From positions 866,658-930,657 of the forward strand of contig NZ_SMFU01000007.1 in assembly GCF_004339595.1 (NCBI RefSeq): 64,000 bases of DNA, in the 5' to 3' direction. The position numbers were made by a program, and so were the translations under genes. Below the pieces are notes generated by a model that had not been told where the DNA came from, searched no databases, and saw nothing but the letters and a program-made list of their open reading frames with translations. Numbering within the stretch: position 1 is the first letter of the stretch; each line of letters begins with the position of its first letter. Shown here piece after piece: positions 34,079-44,546 of the stretch. The DNA comes from Marinobacterium mangrovicola. Lineage in GTDB: Bacteria; Pseudomonadota; Gammaproteobacteria; Pseudomonadales; Balneatricaceae.

Positions 34079-36688
34079 ATGAATACTGAATTTCGCAAGA
34101 GCCTGCCGGGCACTGCGCTGGACTATTTTGACACCCGCGAGGCCGTGGATGCGATCCAGCCCGGCGCTTACGCCAAGCTTCCCTATACCTCTCGTGTGCT
34201 GGCTGAACAGCTGGTGCGCCGTTGTGATCCTGCGCTGCTTACCGATGCGCTGAAGCAGCTGATCGAGCGCAAGCGTGATCTCGATTTCCCCTGGTACCCG
34301 GCCCGTGTGGTGTGCCATGACATTCTCGGTCAGACCGCACTGGTGGACCTGGCGGGTCTACGCGACGCCATCGCAGAGAAGGGCGGTGATCCCGCCAAGG
34401 TGAATCCGGTGGTGCCGACTCAGCTGATCGTCGATCACTCTCTGGCCGTGGAAGCACCGGGGTTTGATCCGGAAGCGTTCGAAAAGAACCGCGCTATCGA
34501 AGATCGCCGCAACGAAGACCGTTTCCACTTTATCGACTGGACCAAGACCGCGTTCAAAAACGTGGATGTGATCCCGGCCGGCAACGGCATCATGCATCAG
34601 ATCAATCTGGAGAAGATGTCTCCGGTGATTCAGGCCCGTGATGGTGTGGCCTATCCGGATACCTGTGTCGGTACCGATTCCCACACCCCGCACGTTGATG
34701 CCCTGGGTGTTATCGCCATCGGCGTCGGCGGCCTTGAAGCCGAAACTGTGATGCTGGGCCATCCGTCCATGATGCGCTTGCCGGATATCGTCGGTGTCGA
34801 ACTGGTGGGCAAACGCCAGCCGGGTATTACCGCCACCGATATCGTGCTGGCGTTGACCGAGTTCCTGCGTCAGCAGCGTGTGGTCGGTGCGTACCTGGAG
34901 TTCTTCGGTGAGGGTGCAGCCAGCCTGACCATCGGTGACCGTGCCACCATCTCCAACATGACGCCGGAATACGGTGCCACGGCGGCGATGTTCTACATCG
35001 ACGAGCAGACCACCGATTACCTGAAACTCACCGGCCGTGAACCGGAGCAGGTGGAGTTGGTTGAGAACTACGCCAAAACGACCGGTCTCTGGGCGGATGC
35101 TTTGACCGGTGCCGAGTACGAGCGCGTGCTGAAGTTCGATCTCTCCAGTGTGGATCGTACGCTGGCAGGGCCGTCCAACCCGCACCGTCGTCTGCCGACC
35201 TCTGCGTTGCATGATCGCGGTATCGCCGTGGACCTGGATAAGGCACTGGCGGAAGAGAAAGAGGGCAAGATGCCGGACGGCGCCGTGATTATTGCGGCGA
35301 TCACCTCCTGCACCAATACCTCGAACCCGCGGAACGTGGTCGCTGCTGGTCTGCTGGCGAAGAAAGCCAATGAGCTGGGCCTGATCCGTAAGCCCTGGGT
35401 GAAATCCTCATTCGCACCGGGTTCCAAGGTAGCTCGCCTGTATCTGGAAGAAGCGGGCCTGCTGCCGGAACTGGAAAAGCTGGGCTTCGGTATCGTCGCC
35501 TACGCCTGCACCACCTGTAACGGTATGTCCGGTGCGCTGGATCCGAAGATTCAGCAGGAGATCATTGATCGCGATCTTTACTCCACTGCGGTGCTCTCCG
35601 GTAACCGTAACTTCGATGGCCGTATCCATCCGTACGCGAAACAGGCGTTCCTGGCTTCACCGCCGCTGGTGGTGGCCTATGCCATCGCCGGTACCGTGCG
35701 CTTCGATATCGAGAAGGATGTGCTGGGCACCGACGCGAGCGGCAACCCGGTGACGCTGAAGGATATCTGGCCTTCTGATGACGAGATCGATGCGATCGTC
35801 AAAGAGCACGTCAAGCCTGAGCAGTTTAACCAGGTCTACATCCCGATGTTCGATCTGGGGCAGGTGGAAGAAGCGAAGAGCCCTCTCTACGACTGGCGTC
35901 CGCAGTCCACCTATATCCGTCGTCCGCCATACTGGGAAGGCGCGCTGGCTGCCGAGCGCACGCTCAAGGGCATGCGTCCGCTGGCGGTGCTGCCGGACAA
36001 CATCACCACCGACCATCTGTCGCCGTCCAACGCGATCATGATGAACTCGGCGGCCGGTGAATACCTGCACAAGATGGGACTGCCGGAGGAGGACTTTAAC
36101 TCCTACGCAACCCACCGTGGCGATCACCTGACGGCTCAGCGCGCGACGCTGGCGAACCCGAAACTGTTCAACGAAATGTGCCGCGACGAGAACGGTGAGG
36201 TGATCCAGGGCTCGCTGGCCCGTCTCGAGCCGGAAGGCACCCAGATGCGTATGTGGGAGGTGATCGAAGCCTACATGAACCGCAAGCAGCCGCTGATCAT
36301 CGTGGCTGGCGCCGATTACGGTCAGGGTTCCTCCCGTGACTGGGCAGCCAAGGGCGTGCGCCTGGCCGGCGTTGAAGCGATTGTCGCCGAGGGCTTCGAG
36401 CGTATCCACCGTACCAACCTGGTCGGTATGGGGGTGCTACCGCTGCAGTTCCGTGAAGGCGAGACCCGTCACACCTATAACATCGATGGCACCGAAACCT
36501 ACGATGTGCAGGGTGATATAGCACCGGGCGCCACGCTGACGCTGGTGATCCACCGTGCCAATGGCGAAAGCGTCGAAGTGCCGGTGATCTGTCGACTGGA
36601 TACGGCGGCAGAGGTTGAAACCTACCGCGCCGGTGGTGTGCTGCAACGCTTCGCCAAAGAGTTCCTTGAAGCCGAAGCGGTAGCCTGA
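34079..36688 (+). CDS. acnD: Fe/S-dependent 2-methylcitrate dehydratase AcnD
   Basis: An 869-residue aconitase-superfamily enzyme that dehydrates 2-methylcitrate to an aconitate form, which PrpF is needed to convert for the cycle. Visible are the early VGTDSHTPHVDALGVIAIGVGGLEAE motif, the iron-sulfur cysteines in ITSCTNTSNPRN (about residue 410) and CTTCNG (about 477-480), and the swivel-domain motif GADYGQGSSRDWAAKG near residue 745. The presence of prpF next to it and the absence of prpD identify AcnD rather than AcnA. The ribosome binding site before ATG 34079 is weak. Codon use is strongly biased, as for a highly expressed gene. Confidence 0.94.
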   Translation: MNTEFRKSLPGTALDYFDTREAVDAIQPGAYAKLPYTSRVLAEQLVRRCDPALLTDALKQLIERKRDLDFPWYPARVVCHDILGQTALVDLAGLRDAIAEKGGDPAKVNPVVPTQLIVDHSLAVEAPGFDPEAFEKNRAIEDRRNEDRFHFIDWTKTAFKNVDVIPAGNGIMHQINLEKMSPVIQARDGVAYPDTCVGTDSHTPHVDALGVIAIGVGGLEAETVMLGHPSMMRLPDIVGVELVGKRQPGITATDIVLALTEFLRQQRVVGAYLEFFGEGAASLTIGDRATISNMTPEYGATAAMFYIDEQTTDYLKLTGREPEQVELVENYAKTTGLWADALTGAEYERVLKFDLSSVDRTLAGPSNPHRRLPTSALHDRGIAVDLDKALAEEKEGKMPDGAVIIAAITSCTNTSNPRNVVAAGLLAKKANELGLIRKPWVKSSFAPGSKVARLYLEEAGLLPELEKLGFGIVAYACTTCNGMSGALDPKIQQEIIDRDLYSTAVLSGNRNFDGRIHPYAKQAFLASPPLVVAYAIAGTVRFDIEKDVLGTDASGNPVTLKDIWPSDDEIDAIVKEHVKPEQFNQVYIPMFDLGQVEEAKSPLYDWRPQSTYIRRPPYWEGALAAERTLKGMRPLAVLPDNITTDHLSPSNAIMMNSAAGEYLHKMGLPEEDFNSYATHRGDHLTAQRATLANPKLFNEMCRDENGEVIQGSLARLEPEGTQMRMWEVIEAYMNRKQPLIIVAGADYGQGSSRDWAAKGVRLAGVEAIVAEGFERIHRTNLVGMGVLPLQFREGETRHTYNIDGTETYDVQGDIAPGATLTLVIHRANGESVEVPVICRLDTAAEVETYRAGGVLQRFAKEFLEAEAVA

Positions 36689-36745
36689 GTAACACGAACC
36701 TGCGGGGCTGTCTCGCCCTGCGGGTTCAGTGAACTGGAGTAATTC

Positions 36746-37924
36746 ATGAGCCACGTTCCCCAGATTAAGATTCCAGCCACCTATATTCGTGGCGGTACCA
36801 GCAAGGGCGTGTTCTTCAGCCTGGAAGAACTGCCGCAGGCCTGCCAGGTACCGGGACCTGCCCGCGACGCATTGTTGCTGCGCGTCATCGGCAGCCCCGA
36901 TCCTTACGGCAAGCAGATCGACGGTATGGGCGGTGCGACCTCGAGCACCAGTAAAACCGTGATCCTGTCGAAAAGTGATAGCGCGGACCACGATGTGAAC
37001 TACCTGTTCGGCCAGGTCTCCATCGACAAGCCGTTTGTGGACTGGAGCGGCAACTGCGGCAACCTGACCGCAGCGGTTGGCGCTTTCGCCATCAGCAAGG
37101 GCCTGGTTGATCGGTCTATCGTGCCTGAAAACGGCATAGCCACGGTACGTATCTGGCAGGCGAACATCGAGAAGACGATCATCGCCCGCGTACCGATCAC
37201 CAACGGCGAAGTTCAGGAAACTGGAGACTTCGAGCTGGACGGGGTCACTTTCCCGGCGGCAGAGGTGCAGATCGAGTTTATGGATCCGGCCGATGGCGAG
37301 GGTTCCATGTTTCCCACCGGGAATCTGGTGGATGACCTGGAGGTTCCCGGTATCGGTACCTTCAAGGCAACCATGATCAATGCCGGTATTCCGACGATTT
37401 TCCTTAATGCGGAAGAGATCGGATACACCGGTACCGAGCTACAGGACGCAATCAACTCCGATCCGGCCGCGCTGGCGCGGTTTGAAACCATCCGTGCCCA
37501 TGGCGCGATCCGCATGGGGCTGATCAAGGAGCTGAAAGAGGCCGAAAGCCGTCAGCACACACCGAAGATCGCCTTTGTAAATGGTGCCACCGATTACCTT
37601 TCCTCCAGTGGCAAGCAGGTCAAGGCGGAAGATATCGATCTCGTCGTGCGCGCTCTGTCCATGGGTAAGCTACATCACGCGATGATGGGAACAGCAGCAG
37701 TGGCGATCAGTGCAGCGGCCGTTGTTCCAGGAACCCTGGTCAATCTGGCGGCCGGTGGCGGCGAGCGCAACTTTGTGCGCTTCGGTCATCCCTCCGGAAC
37801 CCTGAGGGTAGGTGCCGAGGCTGAACAGCGCGACGGCGAATGGGTCGTGACCAAAGCGATCATGAGCCGCAGCGCTCGGGTGCTGATGGAAGGCTGGGTC
37901 AGGGTGCCTGGCGATACCTTCTGA
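36746..37924 (+). CDS. prpF: 2-methylaconitate isomerase PrpF
   Basis: A 392-residue protein of the PrpF family, with the diaminopimelate-epimerase-like fold. The opening KIPATYIRGGTSKGVFF is the family signature; DWSGNCGNLTAAVGAFA and GGGERNFVRFGHPSGTLRVG follow. It moves the double bond of 2-methyl-trans-aconitate so that the AcnD product can be used. A hairpin without U-run (36696-36727) lies between acnD and prpF, and GGAG precedes the ATG. The operon ends here with a terminator; no prpD is present. Confidence 0.95.
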   Translation: MSHVPQIKIPATYIRGGTSKGVFFSLEELPQACQVPGPARDALLLRVIGSPDPYGKQIDGMGGATSSTSKTVILSKSDSADHDVNYLFGQVSIDKPFVDWSGNCGNLTAAVGAFAISKGLVDRSIVPENGIATVRIWQANIEKTIIARVPITNGEVQETGDFELDGVTFPAAEVQIEFMDPADGEGSMFPTGNLVDDLEVPGIGTFKATMINAGIPTIFLNAEEIGYTGTELQDAINSDPAALARFETIRAHGAIRMGLIKELKEAESRQHTPKIAFVNGATDYLSSSGKQVKAEDIDLVVRALSMGKLHHAMMGTAAVAISAAAVVPGTLVNLAAGGGERNFVRFGHPSGTLRVGAEAEQRDGEWVVTKAIMSRSARVLMEGWVRVPGDTF

Positions 37925-38017
37925 TACCTCGTCGTACAACCTTATGCCAGGCGCCGATAATGGCGGTCTGGCCGGATTGGGTGGCCGGGTACCTGTCAGC
38001 TCAGCCATCTTCTTTAG

Positions 38018-38042
38018 ACCCGCGCTTGCGCGGGTTTTTTTA
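38018..38042 (+). terminator. terminator of the propionate operon
   Basis: ACCCGCG (38018-38024) pairs with CGCGGGT (38029-38035) around a four-base loop, followed by a run of seven T. It lies 93 bases after the prpF stop. Confidence 0.9.
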
Positions 38043-38155
38043 TGCGGTTCCGTGTCGTGATTCGTTGTTGAGGTTAAATTTATTGAGACTTGAGTGACAG
38101 GTTGTACACTGGAGTCATATAAAGGACTCAGTTACCTGCAAAGGAGTTGTCCAGC

Positions 38156-39514
38156 TTGTTGAGCCCGCGCTTTCGGCGCTATTTACCCTATCTGGCGATT
38201 TTTGTCGTCGTCTGTGCCGGTGTGGCGATCACTGAAACGGTGCAGCGGATGGTTTCTGATCGTACCTACCAGGTCCGGCGTATCGAGGCGCTTGGTACTA
38301 TCGCTCAGCTGCGCGCGAGAATTGAAAGCGAGATAAATTCTGTGCTCTATCTGAGTCATGGGCTGATCAGTTATGTGACCATCTACCCCGAGGTCGAGCC
38401 CCGCCAGTGGAGTGAGCTCTCCCGAGAGATCATCAGGGGCAGCGACTATGTTCGTAACATCGGCCTTGCGCCCGACAACGTCATCTCTTTCATCTATCCC
38501 CAGGCTGGAAACGAGGCCGCGATCGGCTTCGATTACGAGAAAAGCGAGAAGCAGTGGCCCGCCGTCAGCAAAGCGATCGCTTCTGGCGGTATGGTGCTTG
38601 CAGGGCCTCTACGCCTGGTTCAGGGCGGTAATGGGCTTATCGCGCGCACACCTATCTATACCAATCCAGTGAGCCAGGGGCGAGGCGAGTATTGGGGGCT
38701 GGCCTCAGTGGTTATCGACTCCGATGCGCTGTTTGCTGCAGCAGGTCTGGAATCTGTGATTAACGGCTACCAGATCGCGATTCGTGGTCAAGATGGGCTG
38801 GGCGCCGCTGGGCAGGTGTTCTACGGCGATGAGTCGGTGTTCGATGCACCCCTGGTTGAAATGTCCATCGAGTTCCCGAACGGTAATTGGGTGGTTGGAG
38901 CAATTCCGGCAGGGGATTCAGAGGCGCTATGGCTGAGTAAAGGGCCGGTGCGGCTGCTTGCTTACAGTATATTGATCGTGCTGGTGTCGCTGCTTGTAGC
39001 ATTGGTGCGTCTTTATCACACCAGCCATGGCGAGGCGATGCATGACGCCCTGACCGGATTGCCGAACAGGCGCCTGATGCTTGAGCGGGTCAATCAGCTG
39101 ATCGGTCTTCATGATCGTACCGGGTTGAGTTTTGCGCTCTATTTCATCGACCTGAATGAGTTTAAGCCGGTCAATGATCACTATGGTCACCTTGCCGGCG
39201 ATGAGTTGCTCAAAACGGTGGGGCATCGGTTGTCACGGGTTATACGTGGCTCCGATACGCTGGCGCGTACGGGTGGTGACGAGTTTATGCTGCTTCAGGC
39301 CGGTGTCGATACTGCCGAGAACGCGCGCATTGTGATCGCCAAGATTCAGCAGGCTCTCTCAGAGCCGCTGGTATACCGGGGCAAGGAGATACAGATCTCC
39401 GCAGCGGTGGGGTACGCGGTGTTCCCGGTGGATGCGGAGGATCTCGACGAGCTGATCCGCGTGGCCGATGATCGAATGTATACGGCCAAGAAAGAATATA
39501 AGGCGCTCGTCTGA
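38156..39514 (+). CDS. membrane diguanylate cyclase with CHASE sensor
   Basis: A protein of about 452 residues. Transmembrane segments at about 10-27 and 260-283 enclose a periplasmic CHASE-type domain (VRNIGLAPDNVISFIYP, GNEAAIGFDYEKS, GPLRLVQGGNGLIARTPIY). The C-terminal GGDEF domain is intact (RTGGDEFML) and has RGSD exactly five residues before the motif, the RxxD product-inhibition site. It should make c-di-GMP in response to an unknown external signal. There is no good ATG: AAGGAG at 38141-38146 best serves the TTG at 38156; a TTG at 38147 is too close to it. Confidence 0.88.
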   Translation: MLSPRFRRYLPYLAIFVVVCAGVAITETVQRMVSDRTYQVRRIEALGTIAQLRARIESEINSVLYLSHGLISYVTIYPEVEPRQWSELSREIIRGSDYVRNIGLAPDNVISFIYPQAGNEAAIGFDYEKSEKQWPAVSKAIASGGMVLAGPLRLVQGGNGLIARTPIYTNPVSQGRGEYWGLASVVIDSDALFAAAGLESVINGYQIAIRGQDGLGAAGQVFYGDESVFDAPLVEMSIEFPNGNWVVGAIPAGDSEALWLSKGPVRLLAYSILIVLVSLLVALVRLYHTSHGEAMHDALTGLPNRRLMLERVNQLIGLHDRTGLSFALYFIDLNEFKPVNDHYGHLAGDELLKTVGHRLSRVIRGSDTLARTGGDEFMLLQAGVDTAENARIVIAKIQQALSEPLVYRGKEIQISAAVGYAVFPVDAEDLDELIRVADDRMYTAKKEYKALV

Positions 39515-39775
39515 GATCAGGCGCTGAAATTCAGGCAAAAAAATGCCGCACAAAAAGGTGCGGCAGTACGATAACTAACTAGAGATAACGCAAGGAAAAG
39601 CAAAAAACCGGAAGGGTGTGTGGAGTATGAATCCTTGCATCAGCGCGTGTACCCCAACAACAACGACAGGATGCACACCCCCTTCCGAACACTTGTAATG
39701 CTAAAGTCTAAGTTGCTTTTCGACAAATGATGGTTAATTCAACTTACGATGAATTTAACTCAACTGTTATAGCGT
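39515..39775. other. non-coding gap with nested inverted repeats
   Basis: No gene is supported in these 261 bases. TGCCGCAC (39544-39551) pairs with GTGCGGCA (39558-39565); with the A-run before it this reads as a terminator for minus-strand transcripts. A second, larger inverted repeat has 14-base arms with one mismatch (39609-39622 with 39674-39687) and a 51-base loop. The pair could mark a small RNA or a processed 3' end of the transporter gene. Confidence 0.5.
39537..39565 (-). terminator. terminator on the minus strand after the DMT transporter
   Basis: An eight-base-pair stem (39544-39551 with 39558-39565) is followed on the minus strand by a run of seven U. It lies about 210 bases past the transporter stop, so it would end either that transcript or a small RNA from the gap. 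Confidence 0.65.
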
Positions 39776-40666
39776 TCAACAGGCTTTAGATCGAGCCTTT
39801 CCCGCCCGATAGCTGCGCAAGGATAGAAACGAATTCACCGCGATAGCCCCCAGAATTAAAGCACCTCCGAGCAGGGTGCGCGAAGGCAGCTCCTCACTCA
39901 GAACCCACCAGACCCAAACCGGGCCCATCACCGTTTCGATGAGTAAAACAAGACTGACTTCTGGCGAGGGTAGATGGCGACTTGCGCTGAAAATCAGTAG
40001 CGAGGCGATCGGAATCTGCACCAGCCCCATCAGCGCAAGCCAACTCAGGCTCGCAGAGCTAAGCTCAAAAGGAGCCGCGAAGGGCGCGCTGATCAGCAGC
40101 GTAACCAGTCCGGCGGCAGCAAGCAGCGGCAGTCGGGGAAGGGTGGGGGCACGCCTCAACAGTGTCAGCATGGTTGCCATGCCCACGGCGAGGATCAAAG
40201 CCAGAAAGTCTCCGAGCTGTCCGGGCTGGCCAATAGATGCGGAAAAGACCACCAGTACGCCGATAATGGCGCAGATAATCGATATCAGCGTGCGTCTGGG
40301 CGTGCTTTCGCGGAAAAACAGCCAGGAGATGGCAGCAGCAAAGAGCGGCGCGCTGGCCAGTATCACCACGGTATTGGCCACATGGGTGTGCGTGACGGAC
40401 AGTACGAAGAGTACCGAGTTAGCGCCGTATAGCACAGAGATAGCAAGGGCCATCAGCCAAAGACGTCGAGTGTCGGGCCAGGTCATAGAGTGACGGCGGA
40501 ACCAGCAGATGGTCCCGGTAGCGATCAAGACGAAAAAGCCACGCCAGAAGGAAACTTCCAGGCCTCCGGCGTTGGCGAGGCGGATAAGCAGGGCGTCAAA
40601 ACTGAGAATAAAAACACCGGTCACGGCCAGTGCCAGCCCGTGGTTGCGAGCAGGATCCATTTGCAT
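39776..40666 (-). CDS. EamA/DMT-family transporter
   Basis: A 296-residue inner-membrane protein with ten hydrophobic segments in two five-helix EamA repeats (first about 15-140, second about 155-285). The repeat signature appears as NTVVILASAPLFAAAISWLFFRE and its counterpart PEVSLVLLIETVMGPVWVWWVLSEELPS. Members export or exchange small metabolites such as amino acids; the substrate cannot be told. It follows the DAHP synthase gene on the same strand after 74 bases and may be co-transcribed, which would allow a role in aromatic metabolites, but this is speculation. Confidence 0.88.
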   Translation of the reverse strand: MQMDPARNHGLALAVTGVFILSFDALLIRLANAGGLEVSFWRGFFVLIATGTICWFRRHSMTWPDTRRLWLMALAISVLYGANSVLFVLSVTHTHVANTVVILASAPLFAAAISWLFFRESTPRRTLISIICAIIGVLVVFSASIGQPGQLGDFLALILAVGMATMLTLLRRAPTLPRLPLLAAAGLVTLLISAPFAAPFELSSASLSWLALMGLVQIPIASLLIFSASRHLPSPEVSLVLLIETVMGPVWVWWVLSEELPSRTLLGGALILGAIAVNSFLSLRSYRAGKARSKAC

Positions 40667-40740
40667 AGATGCCTCGGGAAGAATAGAGACAGAGATAAGA
40701 GAAGGGAGGAGCGTGGAACTCCTCCCGGGCTGGAATCGGC

Positions 40741-41808
<1,068 letters not shown>

Positions 41809-42039
41809 CTTCTTGTCCTGAGGGCATTGCTGAGAGTGGCGTCCATATCACGCCAAGGGCTTATATTTATCATATTTAACGCAAGTTTGAGACAGAAAAG
41901 GTGTGGCTTTTCTGAAGCCTGCGTCATTTTGTCAGGGTGTGGGCCAGATCGCCAGAGTGATAGAATGCGCAAGTCTACGCTGAACCCTGTCGGTTCTGTG
42001 TGGTCGTAGTGACAGTATTTTTTATCGGCCTGTCTGTTC

Positions 42040-43944
42040 ATGTTGAGTTGGCTGGCTCTGGGAAACATTATCTTGCGTAGTTTATTGCTTACCTGTCTTA
42101 AATTCCTGTTCTGCTTTGCTTTCGTTTTGCCGGGCGCGGCCAGTGCTGGCCTGTTCGACAGCGTCGGAGGTAGCAAGGACCAGCCGCTTCCCGTGGATGA
42201 GGCGTATCAGATGCGTATCGAGGCGGTGAGCCCCGGTCGCTTTGACCTGGTCTGGCAGGTGCCGCCGGATTATTACCTCTATCGAGACAAGGTAAGCGTA
42301 ACGCCGGGCGAGGGTGTGGATCTGGTCGATCGGCGTAATGCGGAATCGGTCACCAAGGATGATCCGCTGTTTGGGCAGGTTGAGGTTTATTACGACGAAG
42401 CTCGGATCAGTCTGCTGCTCGGTGGCGTTAATGGTGTCACCGAAGGCACCCTGGATGTGAGCTATCAGGGCTGCTGGGAAGGTGGCATCTGCTACCCGCC
42501 GGTGAATGAAAAGGTGGATGTAGCCGATCTGGTTCAGGCCAGCGGGCTGCGCTGGGTCGATGGTGACCCTTCGGCCGGAGGCGACAGCTCGGCTTCTGCT
42601 AATAGTAATAATCCGGCAGTGCCGGTCAGCGAGCAGGCCCATTTTGCCAGTCTGCTTGGTGGTGCTTCGTTGGCGGTGACGCTGGGTGCGTTTTTCGTTG
42701 CGGGTCTCGCGCTCTCATTAACCCCCTGCGTCTTTCCGATGATACCGATACTGTCCGGGATTATTGTCGGGCACGGCCATCGTCTATCCACCGGGCGCGC
42801 TATCTTCCTTTCCTTCATATATGTTCTGGCGATGGCGCTCACCTATACGGTGGCGGGAATTATCGTCGGCCTATTTGGCGCGAATATACAGGTTGCGCTG
42901 CAAAACCCCTGGGTTATATCGCTGTTCGCCGGTTTGTTCGTCGCACTCTCGCTATCGATGTTCGGGTTCTATGAGTTGCAGATGCCCAAGGCGCTGCAGT
43001 CTCGCGTCAGCGAAGTCAGCTCCCATCAGAAGGGTGGTTCCATCACCGGTGTGGCAGTGATGGGTTTCTTGTCTGCGCTGATCGTTGGGCCCTGTATGGC
43101 AGCACCACTGGCCGGCGCGTTGATCTATATCGGTCAGAGTGGTGATCCGGTGCTAGGTGGCGCCGCGCTGTTCGTTCTGTCTATCGGTATGGGACTGCCG
43201 CTCTTGCTGGTAGGCGCGTCGGCGGGACGTTTGCTGCCGCGGGCGGGTGTCTGGATGGAAGGTGTTAAGGCCGCCTTCGGTGTGGTGTTGCTGTTGATGG
43301 CGGTTTGGATGCTTGATCGCATCCTGCCGGTGCAGATTACCATGGCGCTGGTGGGCGTGATCCTGATTATCAGTGCTGTCTACCTGAATGTGTTCGAGCG
43401 CCTCGGTGAGCATAGTAACGGCTGGCATCGACTGTGGAAGGGGGCGGGTATCATTCTCGCGGTCTACGGTATCGCGCTGATCGTTGGCGTGCTTTCCGGT
43501 AGCCGTAACCTGCTATTCCCGCTGCAGGGCCTTGTTGCCCAGCAGGGTACAGGGCAGGTTGTGGCCGAGGGGCAGATGCGCTCGCAGCTGGACTTTAAAA
43601 CAGTCACCAGCCTGTCCCAGTTGGAACCGATGCTGGCACAGGCGGCTGCAGTCGATCGCCCGGTGATGCTGGATTTCTATGCCGACTGGTGTGTCAGCTG
43701 TGTCGAGCTGGAATATGTGACCTTCGCCGATCCTGCTGTCCAGGCGCGGCTGGCGGAGTTCGAGCTGATTAAGGTGGATGTCACCGCGAATGATGCTGAC
43801 TCCAAAGCACTGAATCAGCGCTACCAGGTATTCGGTCCGCCGGTGCTGGTGTTCCATGATGTGGATGGCCAGGAGAGGCCGGCCATGGCGATGGTAGGAG
43901 TGATTGAGCCCGAGGTGTTCCTCAAGACCATCGCTACGCTTTAA
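42040..43944 (+). CDS. dsbD: thiol:disulfide interchange protein DsbD
   Basis: The 634-residue protein carries electrons from cytoplasmic thioredoxin to the periplasm. After a signal peptide (to about residue 35), the alpha domain has the Cys pair in GCWEGGICYPP (about 144-150). Eight membrane spans include LTPCVFPMIP and GPCMAAPLAG, each with its redox Cys. The C-terminal thioredoxin domain has DWCVSCVELE near residue 550. All three Cys pairs are present. Neither the ATG at 42040 nor the in-frame TTG at 42073 has a good ribosome binding site, so the start is uncertain. It is divergent from the DAHP synthase gene. Confidence 0.95.
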   Translation: MLSWLALGNIILRSLLLTCLKFLFCFAFVLPGAASAGLFDSVGGSKDQPLPVDEAYQMRIEAVSPGRFDLVWQVPPDYYLYRDKVSVTPGEGVDLVDRRNAESVTKDDPLFGQVEVYYDEARISLLLGGVNGVTEGTLDVSYQGCWEGGICYPPVNEKVDVADLVQASGLRWVDGDPSAGGDSSASANSNNPAVPVSEQAHFASLLGGASLAVTLGAFFVAGLALSLTPCVFPMIPILSGIIVGHGHRLSTGRAIFLSFIYVLAMALTYTVAGIIVGLFGANIQVALQNPWVISLFAGLFVALSLSMFGFYELQMPKALQSRVSEVSSHQKGGSITGVAVMGFLSALIVGPCMAAPLAGALIYIGQSGDPVLGGAALFVLSIGMGLPLLLVGASAGRLLPRAGVWMEGVKAAFGVVLLLMAVWMLDRILPVQITMALVGVILIISAVYLNVFERLGEHSNGWHRLWKGAGIILAVYGIALIVGVLSGSRNLLFPLQGLVAQQGTGQVVAEGQMRSQLDFKTVTSLSQLEPMLAQAAAVDRPVMLDFYADWCVSCVELEYVTFADPAVQARLAEFELIKVDVTANDADSKALNQRYQVFGPPVLVFHDVDGQERPAMAMVGVIEPEVFLKTIATL

Positions 43945-43959
43945 AACTGCGTCCTGTGT

Positions 43960-43993
43960 TTCTGCGCTAACGGCTTTTACTCTTAGCGCAGAA
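43960..43993. terminator. hairpin between convergent dsbD and hydrolase genes
   Basis: TTCTGCGCTAA (43960-43970) and TTAGCGCAGAA (43983-43993) are perfect 11-base inverted copies with a 12-base loop. The right arm is the 3' end of the minus-strand hydrolase gene. There is no proper U-run, though the arms begin with T or end with A, so termination is only possible. Confidence 0.45.
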
Positions 43994-44528
43994 ACTCGCG
44001 GCTGATCTGCCGAAAACGTTCGGTGCCCGCCTTGCGCAGCCATTCGAACGCAACCATCTCCCGGGTCACGATTTCGATACCATTATCTCTCAGACGCTCG
44101 AGCGCGGCGTTCTTGTCCTCGGCTTTGCGTGATCCTATGCAGTCACGTACCACAAACACCTGACGCCCTTCCTGCTCGAGTCGCATTGCGGTCTGCAGTA
44201 CGCAGACATGCGCCTCCATGCCGATAATCACCACCTGTTCGCTGCGCAGGGACTGGAGTGCGTCTGCGCAGGCACTATCGTCACTGCAGGCGAACGCCAG
44301 CTTGGAAAAGGTCTGTTCACGGGGGATGCGGTGACGCAAAGGCTCAAGCGTTTCACCCAGACCCTGGGGATACTGTTCGCTGGCGAGCACCGGAATATGC
44401 AGGCGGTTGGCGATATCGGTAAGCCAGCAGGCGTTTTCCAGGATGGTTTCGTGCTCCTGGATCGCCGGTGCTAACTTTTCCTGAATATCCACGACCAGCA
44501 GGCAGCTGTTATTGGGTTGAATTAGCAT
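43983..44528 (-). CDS. isochorismatase-family cysteine hydrolase
   Basis: A 181-residue enzyme with the catalytic triad of the family: Asp in LLVVDIQEKL (about 14), Lys in FSKLAFAC and Cys in GMEAHVCVLQTA near 110. It resembles the YcaC/nicotinamidase-like hydrolases. A true isochorismatase role is unlikely without siderophore genes nearby. The substrate is unknown. It shares the minus strand with the DUF2889 gene 18 bases upstream, so the two are probably one transcript. Confidence 0.85.
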   Translation of the reverse strand: MLIQPNNSCLLVVDIQEKLAPAIQEHETILENACWLTDIANRLHIPVLASEQYPQGLGETLEPLRHRIPREQTFSKLAFACSDDSACADALQSLRSEQVVIIGMEAHVCVLQTAMRLEQEGRQVFVVRDCIGSRKAEDKNAALERLRDNGIEIVTREMVAFEWLRKAGTERFRQISREFLR

Positions 44529-44546
44529 CTCGAACCTCAGGTGATT

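Noticed and set aside
36696-36727. Second terminator between acnD and prpF
   Set aside because: The hairpin needs G-U pairs and has no U-run, so it is better seen as intercistronic structure.
32808-39665. Shared 13-base string GCGCGTGTACCCC after prpB and in the gap at about 39645
   Set aside because: In 64 kb, several 13-base matches are expected by chance, and neither copy is linked to the same context.
43983-44528. Siderophore-type isochorismatase linked to the iron locus
   Set aside because: It lacks the carrier-protein domain of EntB, has no siderophore genes nearby, and is 35 kb from the iron locus.
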